A DNA stretch of 64,000 nucleotides from Arthrobacter_D sp015752045 (GTDB lineage: Bacteria; Actinomycetota; Actinomycetes; Actinomycetales; Micrococcaceae), in assembly GCF_015752045.1 (NCBI RefSeq), contig NZ_JADOUS010000009.1, positions 1 to 64,000 of the forward strand, given 5' to 3'. The notes under the pieces are model-generated. The model ran no database searches. It saw only the letters and a program-made list of their open reading frames with translations, and had not been told where the DNA came from. Below are positions 39,638 through 50,014 of the stretch, in pieces. Every line of letters starts with the position of its first letter. Position 1 is the first letter of the stretch. Both the position numbers and the translations under genes were made by a program.

Positions 39638-41358
39638 TGGGCGGGGTCGCAGGCGGCGCCGTGCGAGTGGCCTCCGTGGGGGTGGGCGCCGCCTCGATGG
39701 CACGCGACCAACTGGTGCACGCCGTCCTGGCGCTCTGGCGGACACAGGTGGTGCTGATCTTTACCTTCGCGATGCCGCTGCTCTGGCTCTTCCTGCTCGG
39801 CGTGCTCACAGGCAATGACGCGGTGGGTCAGGACGGCGTGCGGGTCATGCAGTTCGCCGCACCGATCGCGATCGCGATGGGCACCTTCTTCGCCACCCTG
39901 CCGCCGGTGGCGATCTCGGTCGCGGAGGCCAGGGAGACCGGGGTGCTGAAGCGCCTCCGCGGGACGCCACTCCCGGCCTGGGGCTACTTCTTCGGGCAGA
40001 TCGGCGCGGCCCTGCTGTTCGCGCTCGGCTCCCTCGTGGTGACCGTGCTGCTCAGCGTGCTGTTCTACGAGGTGCGTCTGCAGACGGAGACACTCCTCGC
40101 CACGGCTGTCACGCTGGTCGTCGGGACGACGGCGTTCTCGGCCGTCGGCCTCGCGATCGGATCGCTGAGCCGGAGCGCCTCCATCGCGGAGGCGGCGTCG
40201 ATCGGTTCCGCCGTGGTGCTCTCCTTCATCTCGGGGCTCTTCTTCGTAGGGGCCGGCCTGCCGGCCTGGCTCGATACCGTCGCATCCGTGTTCCCGCTCA
40301 AGCCCTACGCCGACTCCCTCCGGGACCAGTTCAACCCCTACCTCCCGGGAGACGGCTGGAATCCGGCAGAGCTCGCGGTCGTCGGAGCGTGGCTCGTCGC
40401 GGGCACGCTCGTCAGTCTCGGTGCCTTCCGGTGGGAACGGTACCGCTCCCACCGGGTCGGCCCCACAGGACGGCGCCCGGTCCGTCCCTCGCCGCCACCG
40501 GATCCCGCCGGATCACTGTCGTCGTCACTGGCGTCGTCGCCGTCACGGTCGTCGTCCGACGGGGTCACCTCGCCGGGGCTGGTCGCGGTCACTGTCCGCC
40601 GGCCCTCCGCACTCGTACTCCTCGCAGGCCAGTCCGTGGCGGCGCTCCGCGGCGCTGCCCGGCGGCCGGGCGACGTGTTCTTCTCGGTCGTCATGCCGGT
40701 CGGCCTGTTCGCGCTCCTGGTCACCGTCCAGCCGGGCGACACCCTGGCCGACGGGCGGCCCGCGGCGCTGGTGATCGGCGCCAGCATGGTCACCTGGGGT
40801 GCGGGCGTCGCCCTCTTCATGAATCTCGCCGAAGGAGTCGCCCGGGCGCGCGACACCGGTCTCCTCAAGCGCATGCGGGGGACACCGCTGCCGGTCCTGG
40901 GCTACCTCGCCGGGAGGACCGTCGCGGGACTCGCGCTGACGCTGGTCATCCTCGCAGGGATCCTCCTGCTCGGAGCGGTGGCGTTCGGCCTGAGGATCGG
41001 TCCGGCCGGGCTGCTGCTCGGCCTGGTGGTCCTCCTGGTCGGCTCCCTGAGCCTGGCGGCCTGCGGGTTCCTGATGACCACCCTGGTGCCCAGCGCGCGG
41101 GCGGTCGGTACCGTGGGGCTGGCCGTCCTCTTCCTCCTCTCCTTCTTCTCGGACGTGTTCCTGAACGACGGACCGGCATGGATGGGCACCGTCGGTTCGC
41201 TGTTCCCGCTCAAGCACCTGCAGAACGGGCTGGCTGCAGCCTGGGATCCTGCGGGCACACCGGTGCCGTGGCTGGATGTCCTCGTGCTGGCGCTGTGGGC
41301 CGCCGCCGCCGGGGCACTCGCGGTCCGCCGGTTCCGCTGGGAACCGGTCACACCGTGA
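39637..41358 (+). CDS. Fused double ABC-2 permease
   Basis: The 573-residue protein is two ABC-2 permease modules in tandem, each about 250-270 residues with six hydrophobic segments, joined by a Ser/Pro-rich linker near residues 275-310. The duplication is plain from paired motifs: ETGVLKRLRGTPLPAWGY and DTGLLKRMRGTPLPVLGY, SVFPLKPYADSL and SLFPLKHLQNGL, FRWERY and FRWEPV. Most DrrB-type permeases are single modules that dimerise. The ATG overlaps the stop of the ATPase gene, so the pair should be made together. Confidence 0.88.
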   Translation: MGGVAGGAVRVASVGVGAASMARDQLVHAVLALWRTQVVLIFTFAMPLLWLFLLGVLTGNDAVGQDGVRVMQFAAPIAIAMGTFFATLPPVAISVAEARETGVLKRLRGTPLPAWGYFFGQIGAALLFALGSLVVTVLLSVLFYEVRLQTETLLATAVTLVVGTTAFSAVGLAIGSLSRSASIAEAASIGSAVVLSFISGLFFVGAGLPAWLDTVASVFPLKPYADSLRDQFNPYLPGDGWNPAELAVVGAWLVAGTLVSLGAFRWERYRSHRVGPTGRRPVRPSPPPDPAGSLSSSLASSPSRSSSDGVTSPGLVAVTVRRPSALVLLAGQSVAALRGAARRPGDVFFSVVMPVGLFALLVTVQPGDTLADGRPAALVIGASMVTWGAGVALFMNLAEGVARARDTGLLKRMRGTPLPVLGYLAGRTVAGLALTLVILAGILLLGAVAFGLRIGPAGLLLGLVVLLVGSLSLAACGFLMTTLVPSARAVGTVGLAVLFLLSFFSDVFLNDGPAWMGTVGSLFPLKHLQNGLAAAWDPAGTPVPWLDVLVLALWAAAAGALAVRRFRWEPVTP

Positions 41359-41400
41359 TGGCGTTGCTCGCCGGGATGAAGCACGACGGCCCTCGGGTGG

Positions 41401-43842
41401 ATGGCTGCTGACCGGACCGGCCGGGCGCCCGCGACTGCGCCCGGCCGGGACAGTGGCCTCGCGAGCGTGGGCGCATGGCCCGGGTTGAGCACGGCCGAGG
41501 TGCTGGATCGCACGGATCGGGGGCTCGTCAATTCCAGCCCGGAATCCACCGGGCGCTCCTTCGCCGGCATCCTGCAGGCCAACGTGCTCACCCTCTTCAA
41601 CGCGGTCGTCGGGGGGTGTTTCCTCGCCCTGCTGCTGCTCGGAGCGTGGCAGGACGCCCTGTTCGGGTTCTTCGTCGTCGCGAACACGCTCATCGGTGTC
41701 GTGCAGGAGTTCACAGCCAAGCGCGCCCTGGTGCGCCTGGCCGTGCTCAACGCCCCGCGGGCGTTCGTGCGGCGTGACGGCGTCGAGACCGAGTGCGCGG
41801 TCGACGCCGTCGTCCTCGACGACCTGCTCGTGCTCCGTCCCGGGGAGCAGGTGCCCGCGGACACCGAGATCGTCGAGTGCCGTGAACTGGAGGTGGACGA
41901 ATCGCTCCTCACCGGCGAAGCCGTGCCCGTGGCCGCGACGGTCGGGCGTGAACTGATGAGCGGCTCCACGATCGTCGCCGGTGCGGGGCTGGCACGGGTC
42001 ATCGGCGTCGGCGCCGAGTCCTATGCTGCGAGGATCACCGCGGAGGCCCGGCAGTTCTCGCTCGTCGGCAGCGAGCTGCGGCGGTCGATCGGCCGTGTCA
42101 TCCACTGGATCTCCCTCGCCCTGGTCCCGCTCTCGGTGATCGTCGTCAACGGCCAGATGCAGGCGGCGGGGGGATGGTCCGCGGCGCTGTCGAGCGGGGC
42201 GTGGCGCGACGCGACCATCACCGCTGTGGCGAGCATCAACGCGATGGTGCCGGCCGGGCTGGTGTTCATGACGTCGGTGGCCCTCGCCGTCGGGGCGGGG
42301 AGACTCGCCCGGCGGCGCGTACTGATCCACGAACTCGCGGCCGTGGAGGGACTGGCCCGCGTGGACGTCCTGTGCGTCGACAAGACCGGGACGCTGACGG
42401 AGGGCTCGTTCGCCCTGGACCGGCTGGAACCGGTGGACGGCGCGCGGGCCGGGTGGGAGCAGGCCCTCGCCTGGTTCGCGACGGACCCGGCGGCCAACGC
42501 GACGGCCCTGGCCATCGGATCCGGGGTCCCCGGCGCCTGGACCGCCGGCACCCCGCCGGAGGCGACGGTCGCGTTCTCCAGCCGCCACCGGTGGAGCGGC
42601 GCCCAGTTCGGCGAGGGCAGCCTGTGCGGCTCCTGGGTCCTCGGCGGAGCGGATGTCGTGCTGGGCGCGGCCGGTCCGGGGAGCAGCATCGTGGCGCGGG
42701 CCTCGGAGATCGCCGCCGCCGGGAGCAGGACCCTGATCCTCGCGCACTCGCCGCGGCCGCTGCCCCCGACCGGCGGTGCGACGGCGCCGGCCCTGCCCGA
42801 CGGCCTGCGACCCGTCGCGATGGCGGTGCTGCGTGAGCGCGTCCGCGCCGACGCAGCGGACACCATCCACTACTTCGGTGAGCAGGGAGTCCGCGTGATC
42901 ATCATCTCCGGCGATGATCCGGGCACCGTGCTGGCGGTCGCCCGGGAGGTGCATCTACCCGGTGACCTGCACGGTGTGGACGCCCGGGCGCTCCCCGACG
43001 AGCCGCAGGCCTTCGCCGAGGTCCTCAGGACGGAGAACGTCTTCGGCCGCGTCTCGCCGGACCAGAAGAAGGCCATGGTGCTCGCGCTGCAGTCACTCGG
43101 GCACACCGTGGCGATGACCGGGGACGGCATCAATGACGCGCTGGCCCTCAAGCACGCGGACCTGGGCATCGCCATGGGGTCCGGTGCCCCGGCGGCGAGG
43201 GCCGTCGCCAACCTGGTGCTGCTCGACGGCGGCTTCGCTCGGCTTCCGGGCATCGTGGGGGAGGGGCGGCAGGTGATCGCGAATGTCGAGCGGCTCGCGA
43301 AGCTCTTCCTGTCGAAGACCGTCTACGCGGTGCTGCTCGCCCTGGTCTTCGGTGTGGTGCTCTGGCCGTTCCCGTTCCTGCCGCGGCAGCTGGCCGTGGT
43401 CGACGGGCTGACCATCGGCCTCCCTGCACTGGTGCTCGGACTCCTGCCGAACACGCGGCTGTACCGCCCCGGATTCCTGCGGCGAGTGGCCCGGTGGTGC
43501 GTACCCTCGGGCATCGTGGTGGCCCTCGCGGTGATCGGCGCCGTCGTGTATGCACACGGTGACGCCGGTGCTTCCACCGCGGAGATCCAGACCGTCGCGG
43601 TCATCACCCTGACGCTCAGCGCCCTCTGGGTGCTCGTCGTGCTCGCCCGGCCGTTCACCAGGACCACGGCGGGCATCGTCGTCGCAGCCTACGCCGGCCT
43701 GCCCCTGATCCTGTCGCTGCCCGCCCCCCGCGCCTTCCTCCACCTCGAGGTACCCTCGCCGGAGCTGGTGCTCGTGTCCGTCGGCGCGTCCGTCGCGGCC
43801 AGCCTGGTCCTCGAGGTCGTGCATCGCAGGATCAGGTCCTGA
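41401..43842 (+). CDS. P-type cation-transporting ATPase, CtpE-like
   Basis: The 813-residue ion pump has actuator motif SLLTGEAVPV, phosphorylation site CVDKTGTLTEG (Asp327), the ATP-binding domain, and hinge TGDGINDALALKHADLGIAMGSG. About ten membrane helices are visible. The overall layout matches the CtpE branch, which in mycobacteria takes up calcium. The M4 segment reads MVPAGLVFMTS where relatives usually carry PEGL, so the ion-binding glutamate seems to be alanine. The start at 41401 is uncertain because no ribosome-binding site is clear. It stands alone between the exporter and bioN. Confidence 0.85.
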   Translation: MAADRTGRAPATAPGRDSGLASVGAWPGLSTAEVLDRTDRGLVNSSPESTGRSFAGILQANVLTLFNAVVGGCFLALLLLGAWQDALFGFFVVANTLIGVVQEFTAKRALVRLAVLNAPRAFVRRDGVETECAVDAVVLDDLLVLRPGEQVPADTEIVECRELEVDESLLTGEAVPVAATVGRELMSGSTIVAGAGLARVIGVGAESYAARITAEARQFSLVGSELRRSIGRVIHWISLALVPLSVIVVNGQMQAAGGWSAALSSGAWRDATITAVASINAMVPAGLVFMTSVALAVGAGRLARRRVLIHELAAVEGLARVDVLCVDKTGTLTEGSFALDRLEPVDGARAGWEQALAWFATDPAANATALAIGSGVPGAWTAGTPPEATVAFSSRHRWSGAQFGEGSLCGSWVLGGADVVLGAAGPGSSIVARASEIAAAGSRTLILAHSPRPLPPTGGATAPALPDGLRPVAMAVLRERVRADAADTIHYFGEQGVRVIIISGDDPGTVLAVAREVHLPGDLHGVDARALPDEPQAFAEVLRTENVFGRVSPDQKKAMVLALQSLGHTVAMTGDGINDALALKHADLGIAMGSGAPAARAVANLVLLDGGFARLPGIVGEGRQVIANVERLAKLFLSKTVYAVLLALVFGVVLWPFPFLPRQLAVVDGLTIGLPALVLGLLPNTRLYRPGFLRRVARWCVPSGIVVALAVIGAVVYAHGDAGASTAEIQTVAVITLTLSALWVLVVLARPFTRTTAGIVVAAYAGLPLILSLPAPRAFLHLEVPSPELVLVSVGASVAASLVLEVVHRRIRS

Positions 43843-43891
43843 CCGGCCTCCCGGCGCGGCCGCAGCCACCGTACCCACGGTCCGGTGTGTC

Positions 43892-44662
43892 CTACGCTCC
43901 CGGTGCCGGGTCGAGGCCGCCGTCCCGATCGCCGCCGTCCCGATCGCCGCCGTCCCGCTCGCCGCCGTCCCGCTCTTCGCCGTCCCGCTCTTCGCCGACC
44001 TGATCGTCACCGACCTGATCGTCACCGTCGGGGTCCTCGTCGTCGTAGTCCCCCAGCCCCCTCGCCGCAAGGGCCTCGCCGGTCCTGTGCGCGTAGGCGA
44101 CGGCGCCGATCACCAGGGGGGTCACCGCGACCCGTGGGCTGCGTTCGAGCCCGCGCGCCTTCGCGGCCTCCCGGACATCGACGAACAATCCGGCGAGGTA
44201 GGGGATGCTGCGCAGCATGAGGGACAGCGCGAGGGCGAAGCGCTCCGGCTGGGCGCCCAGCCGGCGGAAGGGGCGGGCCAGCCGGACCACGCCGTCGAGG
44301 ATGTCCTGGGTCGGCGTCGTGAGCGTCAGGGCCCGCGCCGCGAGCAGGCAGGCGACGATCCCGCCCACCACGGCGAACGCGGCGGGCCAGCCCTGCAGGA
44401 ACACCTGGTAGAGCGCGAGGACCCCGAGGACGGGTGCCGCCGGCAGGAGCATCCGGAGGATCCGCACAGGGGACAGTCGCGCCCCGACGACCAGCGCGCC
44501 GACGGTCAGCACCAGCGCTGTGCCGGTGACGGACGGCGAGCGCCACGCGAGGACGGTGCCGGCGCAGGCGAGGGACGCTGCGGCCTTGACCGGGAGCGGC
44601 GTGCGGTACAGGAATCCGTGGCCGGGCTCGTAGAGGCCCATCGTGCTGCCGAAGCCCCTCAT
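43892..44662 (-). CDS. bioN: ECF transporter transmembrane subunit (BioN/CbiQ)
   Basis: The 256-residue CbiQ-family protein is the T component coupling BioM ATPase to BioY. It shows five to six hydrophobic helices, LYRTPLPVKAAASLA near the N-terminus and the coupling motifs AAKARGLE (ARG) and EALAARGLGDY (second ARG) that contact the ATPase. After residue 208 an acidic Asp/Gly/Arg/Glu tail made of repeating 5-residue units (EERDG, GERDG, GDRDG) extends the usual length by about 45 residues. The ATG overlaps the bioM stop (ATGA). Confidence 0.88.
   Translation of the reverse strand: MRGFGSTMGLYEPGHGFLYRTPLPVKAAASLACAGTVLAWRSPSVTGTALVLTVGALVVGARLSPVRILRMLLPAAPVLGVLALYQVFLQGWPAAFAVVGGIVACLLAARALTLTTPTQDILDGVVRLARPFRRLGAQPERFALALSLMLRSIPYLAGLFVDVREAAKARGLERSPRVAVTPLVIGAVAYAHRTGEALAARGLGDYDDEDPDGDDQVGDDQVGEERDGEERDGGERDGGDRDGGDRDGGLDPAPGA
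43921..44025. repeat. Seven 15-bp tandem repeats inside bioN
   Basis: Seven consecutive 15-bp units fill 43921-44025: two CGTCCCGATCGCCGC, one CGTCCCGCTCGCCGC, two CGTCCCGCTCTTCGC and two CGACCTGATCGTCAC. Adjacent pairs are identical, pointing to recent duplications. The length keeps the reading frame, so copy-number changes would alter only the acidic tail of BioN. Confidence 0.9.
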
Positions 44663-45351
44663 GCGCCGCGCACCGGCCGCCCGGCGAGCGAGCGGTAGTG
44701 GGCCACGGCGTCGGCGGGCACGCCGTCGAAGACGACGGCCCCGTCGTCGACGACGAGTGTCCTCTCGGCCTCGAGGGCGAAGTCGAGGTTGTGCGTCGTG
44801 AAGACCACCTGCTGCTCGAGGCCGGCGATGACGGTCCGGACCCGGGCGTCGTTGCGCAGGTCCAGGAGCGTGGTCGGTTCGTCGGCCACGAGGATCCGCG
44901 GCTCCACCGCCAGCACGACGGCGAGCGCCAGGATCTGCCGTTCGCCGCCGGAGAGGTCGTAGATGCTGCGGTCGGCGAGGTGGTCCACGCCGAAGCGCCG
45001 CAGGACGTCCTCGGCCTGCCGTCGACGCTCGGCGGGCGCGAGCTTCCGGGTGCGCAGGGACAGCTCCACGTCCTCGCGGCCCGTCGGCATGACGAGCTGC
45101 GAGAGGGGATCGGTGAACACGAAGCCGACGGCGCGCCGGACCGCCCGCCCCGCCGTCCGTGTGTCCCGGCCGAGGACGGTGACGGAGCCGGTCGACGGGA
45201 CGAGCAGGCCGTTGATGAGGCGCAGCAGGGTCGACTTGCCGGACCCGTTGGCGCCGATCACCGAGATACGACGCTCGTGGAGCGTCAGGGTCGCCTCGAG
45301 GATGGTCCGTCCGCCGTCCACGCGCACCTGTGCACCGGTGAACTCAATCAC
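44659..45351 (-). CDS. bioM: Biotin ECF transporter ATPase BioM
   Basis: The 230-residue ATPase powers biotin uptake with BioN and BioY. Motifs: Walker A GANGSGKST at residues 33-41, signature YDLSGGERQILAL and Walker B RILVADEPTTLLDL, H-loop TTHNLDF. The GTG at 45351 overlaps the bioY stop by eight bases; upstream residues in the same frame are Arg/Ser-rich and are not part of the family. It is the A component of a dedicated (group I) ECF system. Confidence 0.9.
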   Translation of the reverse strand: MIEFTGAQVRVDGGRTILEATLTLHERRISVIGANGSGKSTLLRLINGLLVPSTGSVTVLGRDTRTAGRAVRRAVGFVFTDPLSQLVMPTGREDVELSLRTRKLAPAERRRQAEDVLRRFGVDHLADRSIYDLSGGERQILALAVVLAVEPRILVADEPTTLLDLRNDARVRTVIAGLEQQVVFTTHNLDFALEAERTLVVDDGAVVFDGVPADAVAHYRSLAGRPVRGA

Positions 45352-45985
45352 GGGAGGCGCGCCCGGCAAGGAGCCGGGGGAAGGCGCGGTGCACCGACAC
45401 GGCGATGACCGCGGCCAGGATGTTTTTGAGCACATCGCCCGGCAGGTAGGCGGCGTCCACGATGATCGCATCCCGCAGGGGCAGTCCCGCGTTGATCACG
45501 AGGCCCGCGATGCCGAGGGGGTGGATGGTCGCCAGGCTCGCGGCCAGGCACGCGAGGAAGAGGAGGGGTGCCCGGAAGCGCTGCCGGCGCAGGACGACGA
45601 CGGCGAGCAGCCCGGCGACGAGTGCGGCGAGGGGGAAGGCCACGAGGTATCCCGCGGACGGTCCGGCGAGGACGCCGAAGCCTCCGCTGAAACCGCTGAA
45701 GACCGGCAGCCCGATCAGTCCGGCCACCAGGTAGAGCAGGACGGCGGCCGTTCCACGTGCCGGTCCGAGGACGATCCCCGCGAGCATCACCCCGAGGGTC
45801 TGGAGCGTGATGGGGACGCCGAGCGGGCCCACCGGGATACCGGGTAGGATTGCGAGGGCGGCAATGAGGGCGGCGAAGACCGCGACCAGCGAGAGATCGG
45901 TGGCATCCCACCGTCGTCCGGGCAGTCGTACGGACGATCGACGGCTGCTGACCGGCTCGGCGGTGGTCTTCTCGGCTGGCTGCAT
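45344..45985 (-). CDS. bioY: Biotin transporter substrate-binding subunit BioY
   Basis: BioY is the membrane S component that binds biotin. The 213-residue product has about six helices and the family motifs GVPITLQTLGVMLAG, GLPVFSGFSGGFGVLAGPSAGYL and DAAYLPGDVLKN. A hydrophilic N-terminal segment of about 30 residues precedes the first helix. The ATG at 45985 follows GGAG. First gene of bioY-bioM-bioN; no clear biotin repressor site was found upstream. Confidence 0.93.
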   Translation of the reverse strand: MQPAEKTTAEPVSSRRSSVRLPGRRWDATDLSLVAVFAALIAALAILPGIPVGPLGVPITLQTLGVMLAGIVLGPARGTAAVLLYLVAGLIGLPVFSGFSGGFGVLAGPSAGYLVAFPLAALVAGLLAVVVLRRQRFRAPLLFLACLAASLATIHPLGIAGLVINAGLPLRDAIIVDAAYLPGDVLKNILAAVIAVSVHRAFPRLLAGRASRD

Positions 45986-46152
45986 GGCGCACGCTCCTTC
46001 AGCGGGCCGGAGTCGCACCGGCTGATCCGGTGATTTGTCGACTTCCTCCAGCCGTAACTGCTTCTGTACCGAGACTAGCGCCGGTCATCAGGGGATCCTT
46101 TGTGGGATTCCTACAACAAACGCCGTCTCCGGCACCAGTGAAAGGCCTCACC

Positions 46153-47751
<1,599 letters not shown>

Positions 47752-47797
47752 GCCCGACCGACCGGGCAACCCGGACCGGCGGACCGGCGAGCAGTCC

Positions 47798-49132
47798 TCA
47801 CGCTGCGTCGACGGTGTTGGTGTCGAGCCCGCGGATGGCGCGCGCAGAGGCGTGCGTGCCCTCCGCACGCCGTCGGGGGCTCGTCCAGACCCCGCTCGTC
47901 CGGTCCGGCAGCAGGGCTTTCGGGATCTGGCTCAGGCAGATGCCGGCGTCGAGCATCCTCACGAGCGGGAACAGCAACCCGAAGAGCAGGTACACCGGCC
48001 GTTTGAGGAGGATCGCGGCGAAGATCGAGAGCAGGAAGTCCGGCAGCAGGACACCGAGGAGGACGGCCCCCAGGGGAACCGCCTCGGTAAGCCACTCCAG
48101 GACCGGTGGCGCCTGCTGCATCGACCCCGGGATCGCGTCGGCGATGAGGGAGAGGGCCAGGAGCGGCAGTACGGACAGCAGCAGGATCCCGCTGACGACG
48201 ATCTCGACGATGTGGATCCACAGATTGACCCAGAATTTGGTGAACCGGAACCGGTGCCGCCGGACGGTCTGCCAGAAACCGAGATTCCAGCGCCGGATCT
48301 GGCGCATGTAGTCCCCGAGATTGTCCGGATCCTCCGTGTAGGCGACCGCGGCCGAGGGGTGGAAGGCGATGCGTCCGAGCTTCCGGGCGTGGACGTCGAA
48401 CGTCATGTTGAAGTCCTCGATCACGAGCCCCCGCCCTGCCACGTCGATGTGCTCGAGGACGGAGGTGCGGTACATGCTGGCGAAGCCCGGGACGATGTTC
48501 ACCACGTTCGCGGCTTTGGCCGCCTGGCCGTATTTCAGCAGGAGCTGGACGATCAGGTACAGCCTGTCGCGGTAGGCGACCAGGAACCGGCCGAGCAACG
48601 GCCGCTTACCCGTTCCCACGATCGATTTCGCCCGGCCCGCCACCGCTACGACTCCCGGGTCCGCGAAGAGCGGGAGCCCCGTCGTCAGATAGTCCCTGGT
48701 CGGTCGCGTGTCGGCGTCGAGGATCAGCACGACGTCGAAGCGGTCACAGAGATCGAAGTACCGGATGCCCTCGGCGAGGGCTCCCGCCTTGCCGCGGTTG
48801 ATCTGCAGGTCGAGGACATTGACCCCCAGGTTCCGGGCTATCGGGACGGTCGCGTCGGTCGATTTGTCGGAGACCACGTGGATGTTGTTCGGTGCCACCA
48901 GGTCCGCTGCCGCGCTGATCGACCTCTCGATGGACGCCGCCTCGTTGTGGGCTGCGATCAGGACCGCCACCCCGCTCACCGGGGGAGTTCCAGGCGGAGG
49001 CAGGGCGCGAGGTGCGGCGTTGGCGCGCCGCAGCGCCTCGCCCAGGCCGCGGCCCGCGCCGACGAGGCCCCAGAATGTGGTGCTGAGACCAACGACCAGC
49101 AGTACCACCAGCAGAACTGTCAGGAAGTCCAT
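47798..49132 (-). CDS. Membrane glycosyltransferase, family 2 (processive type)
   Basis: The 444-residue GT2 enzyme has one N-terminal membrane helix, a cytosolic GT-A domain (VAVLIAAHNEAASIERS, VVSDKSTDAT, ILDADTRP with the DxD motif, VIEDFNMTF) and the polymer-synthase QxxRW motif in QIRRWNLGF, followed by about four helices. This layout is that of hyaluronan, cellulose and poly-GlcNAc synthases, which extrude the chain they build. The product is unknown. Last gene of the five-gene polysaccharide cluster; GGAG precedes the ATG. Confidence 0.88.
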   Translation of the reverse strand: MDFLTVLLVVLLVVGLSTTFWGLVGAGRGLGEALRRANAAPRALPPPGTPPVSGVAVLIAAHNEAASIERSISAAADLVAPNNIHVVSDKSTDATVPIARNLGVNVLDLQINRGKAGALAEGIRYFDLCDRFDVVLILDADTRPTRDYLTTGLPLFADPGVVAVAGRAKSIVGTGKRPLLGRFLVAYRDRLYLIVQLLLKYGQAAKAANVVNIVPGFASMYRTSVLEHIDVAGRGLVIEDFNMTFDVHARKLGRIAFHPSAAVAYTEDPDNLGDYMRQIRRWNLGFWQTVRRHRFRFTKFWVNLWIHIVEIVVSGILLLSVLPLLALSLIADAIPGSMQQAPPVLEWLTEAVPLGAVLLGVLLPDFLLSIFAAILLKRPVYLLFGLLFPLVRMLDAGICLSQIPKALLPDRTSGVWTSPRRRAEGTHASARAIRGLDTNTVDAA

Positions 49133-49182
49133 GTTTCTCCGTTACTTCGTCAGGGGCCGCGCGGATCGGTTCCGCCGCCCGG

Positions 49183-49944
49183 TCATCGGACGTGGCTCGT
49201 GGTGACGATCCGCTTCCACGGGCCGTCCGGTACATCCGCCTCATCGATGAACTGCCAGTCGACGCGGTCGTTCTTGTCATTGAGTCCGTTGAAGCCCAGG
49301 CAGCCGTTCAGCGCGGGCGAGACGTCGAGGCCGGCCCCGTTGTATTCCGTGCTCGCAGGACGCCGGTCGTCGTGTCCGAAGACGTACTCGCGGTCGTTGT
49401 ACACCGCCGGCCCAGCGTCCTGGATCTGCCCGTAGCACACCGACCACCCCTTCCTGAGCTTCACCCAGCGGTTCTTCATGAAGCTGTAGTTCCGGTCCGC
49501 CGTGATCGAGGGGTTGCCGGCGGCATCCCCGGCCGCCCAGGGGATCACCGAGCGGCGGTCCGCGAACGCGGCCGGGTGGTTGACGTCGTCGAACGGCAGG
49601 TCGAGGTAGAACGGATTCTCCCGCGGCGTCATGCTGCTGGGGAAGTAGCCGTTCGCGGCGACCCTCTGCTCGGTCTGGCATCCGGCGGCCGTCCTCACGC
49701 CGTCGCACCCCCCGTAGCTCTCCATCCACCGCGAGTCGTAGGTCGAGTACTCCTGGCTGCCGTCGGATGCCGCGGCGTCGTGGATCTCACCGACCCAGAA
49801 CGTCGTGGACACGATGTTCGTGTGCCACGGGTACTTCTGCTGCGCCTGTGAGGTGGCGATCACCGTCGTCCCGACGACGAGCAGGGCCACCGCCGTGATC
49901 GCGACCAGGATGATGCGCCGTGACGTTCGTTTCAGAATTTCCAC
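49183..49944 (-). CDS. Secreted or membrane-anchored protein of the polysaccharide cluster, function unknown
   Basis: The 253-residue product starts at GTG 49944 after AAAGGA. A basic N-terminus and one hydrophobic helix (RRIILVAITAVALLVVG) direct it out of the cell. The exported domain has five cysteines and the segments CYGQIQDAGP, YNDREYVFGHDD, NGAGLDVSPALNG, CLGFNG and WQFIDEADVPDGPW. The GLDVSPA...WxFxD layout recalls small secreted double-psi barrel-like proteins, but no family is assigned with confidence. It sits between the deacetylase and the glycosyltransferase, so a role in polymer export, trimming or anchoring is plausible. Confidence 0.75.
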   Translation of the reverse strand: MEILKRTSRRIILVAITAVALLVVGTTVIATSQAQQKYPWHTNIVSTTFWVGEIHDAAASDGSQEYSTYDSRWMESYGGCDGVRTAAGCQTEQRVAANGYFPSSMTPRENPFYLDLPFDDVNHPAAFADRRSVIPWAAGDAAGNPSITADRNYSFMKNRWVKLRKGWSVCYGQIQDAGPAVYNDREYVFGHDDRRPASTEYNGAGLDVSPALNGCLGFNGLNDKNDRVDWQFIDEADVPDGPWKRIVTTSHVR

Positions 49945-50014
49945 GCCCGTGTCCTTTGCTGCTGCTCGTTGATGCCGGATTCGGTTGTCATCGCGCTCGT
50001 CGGTCTGTCGGTGC

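Noticed and set aside
43921..44025. CRISPR array
   Set aside because: The repeats are 15-bp units with no spacers and keep the bioN reading frame; no cas gene is in the window.
45986..46152. Biotin repressor (BirA/BioQ) operator upstream of bioY
   Set aside because: No convincing inverted repeat of either known type was found in the short divergent region.
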